From the NCBI RefSeq assembly GCF_900176115.1, contig NZ_FWWR01000008.1, forward strand, positions 1-59,298: DNA of 59,298 nucleotides, in the 5' to 3' direction. Below the pieces are notes generated by a model, which worked only from the letters and a program-made list of their open reading frames with translations, was not told the DNA's origin and ran no database searches. Origin of the DNA: Peptoniphilus asaccharolyticus DSM 20463 (GTDB lineage: Bacteria > Bacillota > Clostridia > Tissierellales > Peptoniphilaceae). Positions 53,081-59,298 of this stretch are shown here, piece by piece (position 1 is the first letter of the stretch; each line of letters opens with the position of its first letter). Made by a program: the position numbers and the translations under genes.

Positions 53081-54329
53081 GATTGTAAAATGAAGTTAGC
53101 CATATCAAACTAAAAAAAGTCATGTAAACTTTGTGATATATTAGTAATGACTAAAAAACCAAATTCACAAAGGAGATTTACATGACTTATCTAAATAATA
53201 ACACAAAGAGAAACATTAAAGGAAGCCACCTTTCAGAAAAAGAAATGATTTTAATAGAGGCATATAAAGGCGAGGGATATAGCAATAGGAAGATTGCTGA
53301 AAAATTAGGTAGATGCCACCAAACAATAAACAATGCAATTAATAAAGCTAGTGTTACTCAAAAGAAACAAGTATCTCAAAATTCGAAAGTTTATGTTTAT
53401 GAAGATGTAAAATACTTCGCTGATCTTAATCATAGAATATATCTTGAAAATAGAAAAAATTGTGGAAGAAGACCTAAATTTTTAACTTGTGAAAAATTTT
53501 TAAATTGGGTAGATGAGAAGATTCTTAAAGAAAAGTGGTCTGTTGACGCCTGCGTAGGTTATGCAAAAAGAAATAATCTTTTTAATGACAATGAAATCCC
53601 ATCAGTAAAAAGCATGTATAACTGGATAGATAAAGGTCTGATGAAAACAAAGAATATAGACCTGGCACTTAAGCTAAAAAGAAAACCTAATAAGAACAAC
53701 AAAAAGAATAGAAAAAACAAGATGGCATTAGGAGAATCAATAGAGTTTAGACCAAAAGAAATAGAAACAAGAGAAGAGTTTGGAGATTGGGAAATAGATA
53801 CAGTCATAGGAAGTAAGAAAAAAACAGATCCAGTACTTCTAACATTAACAGAAAGAAAAACAAGATATGAACTAATAATAAAGATAGACTCCAAAACAAA
53901 TAAAGCAGTAGAAGAAGGACTTAGTTTTCTAAAAGAAACAAATCAATTAAAAGAGCAAGGCTTTAAAACAATAACATCAGACAATGGACTTGAATTTTCA
54001 AGCCTTACAAAGATATGTGAATATGTAAAAATTTACTACTGTCATCAATACAGTTCCTATGAAAGAGGAACAAGTGAGAATCAACACAAATTGATAAGAA
54101 GATTTATAAAGAAGGGTGAAGAAATAGGTAATTACACAGATAGGCAAATAGAAAGAATAATGAATTGGATGAATGATTATCCAAGGAAAATTTTAGGATA
54201 TATGACTGCTGAAGAAGCGTTTATTAAAGAATTAAAGTTAATAGAAAAAACTTCCCTAGATATTTAGGGAAGTTATATCACTTGGTTTACTTTAGTGTTC
54301 AAAAGTGGCTAACTTATTGTTGCAATTTA
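53081..54329 (+). mobile_element. IS30-family element, second type (full length)
   Basis: Inverted ends ATTG-AA-ATGAAGTTAGCCA and ATTGCAACAATAAGTTAGCC bracket one transposase gene; boundaries are approximate and no target duplication was resolved. A 3' remnant of the same type is at 37847-38281. Confidence 0.85.
53182..54267 (+). CDS. IS30-family transposase, second type
   Basis: 361 residues. Helix-turn-helix: SNRKIAEKLGRCHQTINNAI. DDE core: first Asp in GDWEIDTVIG, second in ITSDNGLEFSSL, Glu in ERGTSENQHKLIRRF. Distinct from the four-copy IS30 (only family-level likeness). Intact, with AAAGGAG before the ATG; a hairpin terminator (ACTTCCCT...AGGGAAGT) ends it. Confidence 0.95.
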   Translation: MTYLNNNTKRNIKGSHLSEKEMILIEAYKGEGYSNRKIAEKLGRCHQTINNAINKASVTQKKQVSQNSKVYVYEDVKYFADLNHRIYLENRKNCGRRPKFLTCEKFLNWVDEKILKEKWSVDACVGYAKRNNLFNDNEIPSVKSMYNWIDKGLMKTKNIDLALKLKRKPNKNNKKNRKNKMALGESIEFRPKEIETREEFGDWEIDTVIGSKKKTDPVLLTLTERKTRYELIIKIDSKTNKAVEEGLSFLKETNQLKEQGFKTITSDNGLEFSSLTKICEYVKIYYCHQYSSYERGTSENQHKLIRRFIKKGEEIGNYTDRQIERIMNWMNDYPRKILGYMTAEEAFIKELKLIEKTSLDI

Positions 54330-54377
54330 GAAAAAGATAAAATAATTGAATTTAATCAACTATAATAAATGGGCTAA

Positions 54378-54938
54378 TCATTTTCGATTAGCTCGTTTTA
54401 ATGTACTTACAGAAATTCCTGTCATTTCACTAACTTGTTTATATGAATAAGATTTTTTCAACTCTAAAGCATGATTTATTTGTTTTTGTGAAAATTTTTT
54501 AGGGCGACCTTCTCTATAATCTGATTTTAATTTAGCAATGGCCCTTCCCTCTTGAGTACGCTCTACAATAAGATCTCTTTCAAATTCAGCAAAAGCAAAA
54601 AATATTTGCCTAATTAATTTACTAGCAGGAGTATTATCCATAATGCCAATATTTAATATATGGACTCTAACATTTTTTTCTAAAAGAGAATTAATTAATT
54701 TAGAACCTTCAATGGCACTTCTAGCAACCCTATCAAGTTTAGTAAACATTAAAGTATCTCCATCTTCCAATAAAGAAAGTAATTTATTTAGTTCAGGTCT
54801 ATCAATTTTTGTTCCTGTAAAAGATTCTTGAAAAATTTCATCCGCACCTGATCTCTTTAATTCATCAATTTGTTGTTGTAAACCATTACCATATTTTTCT
54901 TGTCCATGAGTAGATACTCTAGCATATCCATAAATCAC
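54378..54938 (-). CDS. Serine recombinase/resolvase
   Basis: 187 residues from GTG 54938 (GGAGG upstream). Catalytic Ser in [15 protein letters not shown]. Resolvase core motifs are [18 protein letters not shown] and [18 protein letters not shown]. The C-terminal Hin-like helix-turn-helix is [20 protein letters not shown]. It probably resolves plasmid dimers; TGACACC repeats lie just upstream. A transposon origin is possible but no partner transposase is adjacent. Confidence 0.93.
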   Translation of the reverse strand: MIYGYARVSTHGQEKYGNGLQQQIDELKRSGADEIFQESFTGTKIDRPELNKLLSLLEDGDTLMFTKLDRVARSAIEGSKLINSLLEKNVRVHILNIGIMDNTPASKLIRQIFFAFAEFERDLIVERTQEGRAIAKLKSDYREGRPKKFSQKQINHALELKKSYSYKQVSEMTGISVSTLKRANRK

Positions 54939-54967
54939 TAAAAAAACCTCCAAAATATAATATATAA

Positions 54968-55052
54968 ATGACACCAAGTTTTGAGCTCATAATATATGTG
55001 TATTTTACAAGACAAAATAATAGGTGTCAAATGTTTGAAGTTTTGACACCTA
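54968..55052. other. Candidate res site of the serine resolvase
   Basis: ATGACACC at 54968-54975, then an inverted pair ATAGGTGTCAAA and TTTTGACACCTAT (55020-55031 and 55040-55052), upstream of the resolvase gene. The spacing is reminiscent of resolvase subsites, but the inverted pair could also be a terminator of the small gene upstream. Confidence 0.45.
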
Positions 55053-55202
55053 TTTTATAAAATTTTAATAGGTTATTATTCTTTTTAAGTCTAAGAAATC
55101 GCATAATAGATATTAAATAAGAAAAGTGATGTTGCAGAAATAAATAATTTTATTTTGCAACATCACTATTAGCTTAGTTTATATTACATATTAAGTTACA
55201 TG

Positions 55203-55298
55203 CTATTTACTATCTAATAATTTTTTTATGATATATCCTATGAGTAATATTGAAATTATCATGAATATAACTGGTAATTTATCTAAAAATGTATTCAT
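55203..55298 (-). CDS. 31-residue membrane peptide, partner of the upstream secreted protein
   Basis: One membrane helix (LPVIFMIISILLIGYIIKKL) with a basic end. ATG lies five bases after the secreted-protein stop. It has the same place as the two-helix partners in the other secreted/membrane pairs. Confidence 0.6.
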   Translation of the reverse strand: MNTFLDKLPVIFMIISILLIGYIIKKLLDSK

Positions 55299-55303
55299 AT
55301 TAT

Positions 55304-56034
55304 TTAATATGGGATCGCTCCGCCATAACCTCCATCATTACCAACGGTTATACCAACTGCACCTGAAAATGAACCTGTGCCTCCAACTGGGGTGAATGTA
55401 TATGTGGTTTCAGCTCTTGCAGGAGTAGTGGATGACGCAACTTGATTAATAATAGTTGGTTGTCCAATGCTACATGTTCCTCCACCACAAGAACTTATTG
55501 GGGAATATACTCTATCTATTCTACTTGCAGCACTTCTATAAGTGCTATAGTCAAAACTAAAGCCGACCCAATAAACTCCGTAACTTTTTTTAACCACTGC
55601 ACCATTAATTGTTGTATGTTGAGAACTACTACTTACAACAGTACCAGTATTTTCAATATAAGCGTTCCATTGTCCAGAATTTAAGCCATATGCTTTTTCT
55701 ACTGCTTCTAAATCTAAAGTTTCTGTTTTAATAACAGAACCATCAGAAAACGTTTCTGTTACTATTTTTTGAAAATTATCGTTTGTATTTTCTTCTACAT
55801 GTATAGGTAATGAATCTTTTTTTCACTTTCTAGTAATTGCCCTTTTTCTAACTTGTTTATTAAATTATTTTTTACTTCATTATTTATTTCTAAATAATTA
55901 GATTGTACCTCAAAATTAGAAACTCTGTTATTTATTTCTTGAACCGAAAACATTTCGGAAGCTTTAACCTGCGTGGAACCAACTACGATTAATCCAAACA
56001 TTGTGACAACTATCAAATTTCTGATTTTTTTCAT
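55304..56034 (-). pseudogene. Secreted glycine-rich protein (bacteriocin-like pair 3), frameshifted
   Basis: Frame one (56034 to 55795) has a signal peptide (KKIRNLIVVTMFGLIVVGST) and a helical propeptide-like region. It breaks at seven A (plus 55817-55823). One more A continues in frame as KKDSLPIHVEENTNDNFQKI, then LEAVEKAYGLNSGQWNAYIE and the glycine-rich C-terminus (CGGGTCSIGQ ... GNDGGYGGAIPY). About 243 residues in all. It resembles Geobacillin-26-like secreted bacteriocins in size and layout, not proven. Confidence 0.68.
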
Positions 56035-56231
56035 AATTTCCCTCCAAGTCTTTTTATAAATAAATGCAATTAACTAAGCTTATGTGAATACTATAATATT
56101 ATAGTAATAATGTCAAGGAATAATTATACCAACTTTAATCATTAAGTATATTTAGTCTTTTGATTATCTTTTAAAACATTATATTCTATTGTAGATTTTA
56201 AAGAAAATTAAGATAAAAATTATTAATTATT

Positions 56232-56700
56232 TCACCTAAAGATATCATTAAAGGTTTTTTTCTTAGTTATATTAGTTTTTAAGAAAATTTGTTTTTCAGC
56301 GTATTGTTTAAAAAATTCAGCTATAAGATTTTCATATTCTTTTTCAAATGCTAAAGTTATATAATTTTTGTCAGTATATTCTGTAGTACACACTATATTA
56401 TTCTGTTCGCAAAATATATTAAAGTCTTTATATTCTTCCCGGGTAATATTAACCAGGTAATAATTTTCTTTTTTTGTTTCTTCAGGAAGATCTAATATAG
56501 TAGTATGTTCGTCTTCAATCAAATATGATTTAGTTTCAATTCTTTCAAGCATTTCTTCCCAAGACATAGAATTATTAAAAGCTGAAAATTTAAATTCTTC
56601 GGGATTTTTTAAGCAACTTTCCGCGAGTAAATTAAATTGTTGTTTGCTATAATTACCTTCAAGAAGAGGATTTATATCAATGTTTAATAACGCTAAATTG
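56232..56700 (-). pseudogene. Partial duplicate of the DUF3801-like gene at 57.8-59.0 kb
   Basis: The last about 155 codons of the 57845-58975 gene are repeated here with about 85% identity (MSWEEMLERIETKSYLI ..., EEYKDFNIFCEQNNIVCTT, FFKQYAEKQIFLKTNIT). Homology ends abruptly near 56700. ATG at 56567 is internal to the homologous region and has no clear RBS. Confidence 0.75.
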
Positions 56701-56867
56701 CATTATAACATTTAAATAAAAATATTAACAGACTATTCATATAAACGAATTTATGATACTAATATTATTAGTAAGAATATAGGACACTTGTATTAAGGAG
56801 GAGATTCCGTTGTACATATTAAAAGAGAGATAAAAAACAATTTTAAAAATATAAGGGGGAAATATTT

Positions 56868-57557
56868 ATGAAAAAGAAAATTAGTTTATTTTTATTGATA
56901 AATATTATCATACTAAATATAATAACACCGATTTATGCCAGTTCGCTAAATGACGATAAAAATATGTTAATGCATGATAATTTTCAACTGATAAAAGAAA
57001 CTCCAACTAAAATAATTTATTCTTATGATAACAACTATACAAATACAAAAGATCGAGTTGAAGTTGATTATATAGAGAATACTGCAAAGATATATCATGG
57101 TTTAGACTCAATTGATGTTATAACTTATGAGAAAAATGGTGATAGTTCTACAAATATTTTATTAAATGGTAAAGTAGTTGGAAAAGTTGAAAATGAAAAT
57201 GAAATTTCTTATAAAAGTTTAGGTGAATGGACTTACAAGAATACAAGTATGCAGTTAGAAGCTGTAAAATCAGGAGCTTTAGGTGCTGTATTAGCTTCGC
57301 TTTTTGGGCCTATAGGCTGGGGAACTATTTTAAATGCTATTATGGGATTTGCTGCTGGAATGGTTGCTAATGGAACGTCACCATTAACAAATTTGTACTA
57401 TACTTTAGGTGCTAAAAGAACAATTGATAAAGTAGAAGGGAATTTTATAACTTATTTTGAAGAAAGAAAAGAATATACTTATAAAGACCCGGCTCGAACT
57501 GTACAAATAGACTATAACTATGATAGTTTCTATAACACTGTAAATTATTATCATTAA
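56868..57557 (+). CDS. Secreted protein with hydrophobic glycine/alanine segment (bacteriocin-like pair 2)
   Basis: 229 residues with AAGGGGGAAAT before the ATG. The signal peptide is KKKISLFLLINIIILNIITP, then IYASS. A polar domain follows, then a membrane-active-looking segment (SGALGAVLASLFGPIGWGTI, then NAIMGFAAGMVANG) and a polar tail with YTYKDPARTVQ. It has the same architecture as the protein at 36899-37624. Confidence 0.65.
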   Translation: MKKKISLFLLINIIILNIITPIYASSLNDDKNMLMHDNFQLIKETPTKIIYSYDNNYTNTKDRVEVDYIENTAKIYHGLDSIDVITYEKNGDSSTNILLNGKVVGKVENENEISYKSLGEWTYKNTSMQLEAVKSGALGAVLASLFGPIGWGTILNAIMGFAAGMVANGTSPLTNLYYTLGAKRTIDKVEGNFITYFEERKEYTYKDPARTVQIDYNYDSFYNTVNYYH

Positions 57558-57560
57558 TCT

Positions 57561-57758
57561 ATGAAGAAAAAAATATTAATAAATATTCTAATCTATTCAC
57601 TGGTTATATCTTATTTTATATTTATTAAAGATAAATCTATTTATAATTATTTATCAAACAGTGAAAGAACATATTTAGTTATTAGGATGGTTTTAGGTTA
57701 TTCCATAGCAGTAATAGTATTAAATTTGATTGTAAAATTTTTTAAAAAAAATAATTGA
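57561..57758 (+). CDS. Two-helix membrane protein, partner of the secreted protein
   Basis: 65 residues with two membrane helices (ILINILIYSLVISYFIFI and MVLGYSIAVIVLNLIVKFF). Starts three bases after the secreted gene. Same size and position as the protein at 37625-37828. Followed by the hairpin at 57760-57800. Confidence 0.65.
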   Translation: MKKKILINILIYSLVISYFIFIKDKSIYNYLSNSERTYLVIRMVLGYSIAVIVLNLIVKFFKKNN

Positions 57759-57759
57759 G

Positions 57760-57800
57760 CAACATTCTCTTGAATTAATCATAGTTCAAGAGAATGTTAT
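57760..57800 (+). terminator. Terminator of the secreted/membrane pair
   Basis: AACATTCTCTTGAA and TTCAAGAGAATGTT arms with a 10-base loop, then ATTTTAAAG. Confidence 0.8.
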
Positions 57801-57844
57801 TTTAAAGCATTATTTTAGTTTATAGCTTGTGTATAGATGGCAAG

Positions 57845-58975
57845 TTATGATCTAAATATATCTAAAAAATTCTTTTTATCGGCAATATTAGTTTTTAAGA
57901 AAATTTGTTTTTCAGCATATTGTTTAAAAAATTCAGCTATAAGATTTTCATATTCTTTTTTAAATGATAAAGTTATATAATTTTTGCTAGTAGATTCTGT
58001 AGAACAGATTATATTATTTTTTTCACAAAATATATTAAACTCCTTATATTCTTCCCGGTTAATATTAACCAGGTAATAGTTTTCTTTTTTTGCTTCTTCA
58101 GGAAGTTCTGATATATTATTTTCTTCTTTCTCGTTAATTAAATATTCTTTATTTTCAATTTTTACCAACATATCTTCCCAAGACATAGAATTATTAAAAG
58201 CTGAAAATTTAAATTCTTTGGGATTTTTTAAGCAACTTTCCGCGAGTAAATTAAATTGTTGTTTGCTATAATTACCTTCAAGAAGATGATTTATATCAAT
58301 GTTTAATAAAACTAAATTATAGAGCAGTTCTTTTTGAGAAACAGAATATTCAGACCAATTAAAATTAAACTTAGACAATTTATATTTTTTATCAAGTTCA
58401 CGATATAGAATTCTTCTTAACTCCAAGAAATCCTTATCTTCAGGGAATAATTCTATATCTAAACCATTATCTAGAGCTTGTTTTATTGTTTCTTGTGATT
58501 CAGAACTATAACAATTTATAATTGAGAAATCAGAATTTCCATTAGTTTGACTAAAAGAGCATTTGGTCTCGTTATTTTCAAGCTCAATAAGTCCTTTACT
58601 CGTGCATCTTTTACATTTTTTAAAGTATCCTCGTATTGAAGAATGTGTGAATGTTCCTTGACAATTATAAGCACTAAAGTTTTTAAGTTTTGATGCGGTG
58701 GAATCTTCAGTAATTCTTTTTCTAAATTTTCTATATTTAGTTTTGTTAGTGGCTCTTCCATGAATAGGGGATACATAATCTTCAGAGAATGGTAATATGC
58801 GTTTAGAGTTGCTCGATGTTGTTCTATATCCGTCACATATCTCAACAGTTTCAACTGCTCCGTCAACTCGATTAATGACATCTTTTGAATCTCTTTCGTA
58901 GGTATTTTCTTTATTTTCATATGGGTCTCCTTTAGTTTTAACAAAGATATTTTTAAGCAAGCTGACCACATTCAT
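57845..58975 (-). CDS. DUF3801-like protein at the end of the replication/transfer operon
   Basis: 376 residues from ATG 58975 (AAAGGAGAG upstream), overlapping the DUF6017 stop by 23 bases. The middle carries the repeat-type segment ESQETIKQALDNGLDIELFP, then FNWSEYSVSQKELLYNLVLL. The C-terminus has EEYKEFNIFCEKNNIICSTE and LIAEFFKQYAEKQIF, like the PcfB-type protein at 35449-36210. The first third (to about 58515) looks like a shadow frame, while another frame there (ATG 58921, with AAAGGAGACC) reads as an amphipathic helical protein (KKIPTKEIQKMSLIELTEQL). A frameshift near 58510 joining that frame to this C-terminus is plausible. Confidence 0.65.
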   Translation of the reverse strand: MNVVSLLKNIFVKTKGDPYENKENTYERDSKDVINRVDGAVETVEICDGYRTTSSNSKRILPFSEDYVSPIHGRATNKTKYRKFRKRITEDSTASKLKNFSAYNCQGTFTHSSIRGYFKKCKRCTSKGLIELENNETKCSFSQTNGNSDFSIINCYSSESQETIKQALDNGLDIELFPEDKDFLELRRILYRELDKKYKLSKFNFNWSEYSVSQKELLYNLVLLNIDINHLLEGNYSKQQFNLLAESCLKNPKEFKFSAFNNSMSWEDMLVKIENKEYLINEKEENNISELPEEAKKENYYLVNINREEYKEFNIFCEKNNIICSTESTSKNYITLSFKKEYENLIAEFFKQYAEKQIFLKTNIADKKNFLDIFRS

Positions 58976-59298
58976 CCGGATAAACTCTCCTTTTTCTAAA
59001 AGCGTGCAGACTTAATTCCCCTAGGTCATTATTAGCTTCAGCTTGATAGTAATAATCTATGGTGAAAATTGAGTTATATAGACTGGTAATCAAATAGTTT
59101 TTAATATTTCTAATTTTATTAGATGTATTAGATAGGCATTCCAAAACATACACTAAATGTTTGTATTCAAGCATATTAAACCTTTGTTTTACAAGTTCTA
59201 TAGGTGTTCTAGAACCTGAAATAACTATTTGTGTATTATTATTTTGCATAAAAATTTCAGTAATCAATTCTACAGCTGAATTAATTAATTTTAAATCA
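58953..59298 (-). CDS. DUF6017 C-terminal part of the RepA-type protein (continues from base 1)
   Basis: Continuation of the frame starting at 780. It holds the DUF6017 core: LKLINSAVELITEIF, VISGSRTPIELVKQRFNML, KHLVYVLECLSNTSNKIRNI and LITSLYNSIFTIDYYYQ. Ends at TAA 58953. Confidence 0.88.
   Translation of the reverse strand, partial: DLKLINSAVELITEIFMQNNNTQIVISGSRTPIELVKQRFNMLEYKHLVYVLECLSNTSNKIRNIKNYLITSLYNSIFTIDYYYQAEANNDLGELSLHAFRKRRVYPDECGQLA
59280..59298. repeat. Terminal overlap showing circularity (copy 2 of 2)
   Basis: Identical to bases 1-19. Confidence 0.93.

Noticed and set aside
1-59298. tRNA, rRNA or retron/diversity-generating elements
   Set aside because: No cloverleaf, rRNA segment or reverse transcriptase motif was seen on either strand.

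Overview
The window is very probably one complete, circular, conjugative plasmid of about 59,279 bp. Its first 19 bases are repeated as its last 19, and one minus-strand reading frame (a RepA-type DUF6017 protein) runs unbroken from base 780 through base 1 and on from the other end to 58953. The DNA is very AT-rich, start codons are often TTG or GTG behind strong AGGAGG sites, and the transfer genes are of the Clostridium CD1107-CD1112 type. This suggests a low-GC Gram-positive anaerobe; the Parvimonas/Helcococcus/Peptoniphilus group is a guess, not a result.

Layout. From 24.1 kb down to 0 kb, then across the junction to 57.8 kb, the minus strand carries a long conjugation unit: coupling protein TraG, a VirB2-like pilin, a secreted protein, a Rib-repeat/coiled-coil adhesin, a TrbL/VirB6-like channel, PrgI, the VirB4 ATPase, a three-domain cell-wall hydrolase, a surface protein, a DUF4315-like coiled coil, topoisomerase III, a DUF3991/TOPRIM primase-like protein, and the RepA_N and DUF6017 proteins. 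Four small type I toxin-antitoxin cassettes (holin-like toxin with antisense RNA) sit between genes of this unit. From 24.4 to 28.8 kb lie a short tyrosine recombinase and a row of addiction modules (a secreted/membrane pair, YefM-YoeB, RelBE, an Fst-type par locus). From 28.9 to 36.7 kb lies the backbone: Rep_3 initiator, iteron origin with a DnaA box, ParA-ParB, a 112-bp satellite carrying five more iterons, an oriT candidate, a MobL-type relaxase and a PcfB-like protein. From 36.9 to 46.9 kb is a second accessory block: a secreted/membrane pair, an IS remnant, a convergent AbiEi/AbiEii pair, a HipA-like kinase, two Fic proteins, a MobC-like protein and a Panacea + HD-domain pair. From 47 to 53 kb is a phage-lysis-like module (amidase, DUF1906 hydrolase, holin, ArpU-like regulator). 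The rest holds an IS30-family element, a serine resolvase, two more secreted/membrane pairs and a partly duplicated DUF3801-like gene.

Four apparently identical 1116-bp IS30 copies, each with its own 4-bp target duplication, point to recent expansion; one splits topB and one splits abiEii. Seven genes are broken by a single-base change in a homopolymer (six lack one A, one has an extra G). They could be sequencing errors, decay, or slippage-regulated genes.

The most unusual feature is a family of 15-bp palindromes, GGTTCAASTTGAACC, at eleven places between operons. They bracket individual toxin-antitoxin, kinase and Fic modules and lie next to the start of the plasmid's own tyrosine recombinase gene. 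This looks like a cassette system, although operator or centromere roles remain possible.
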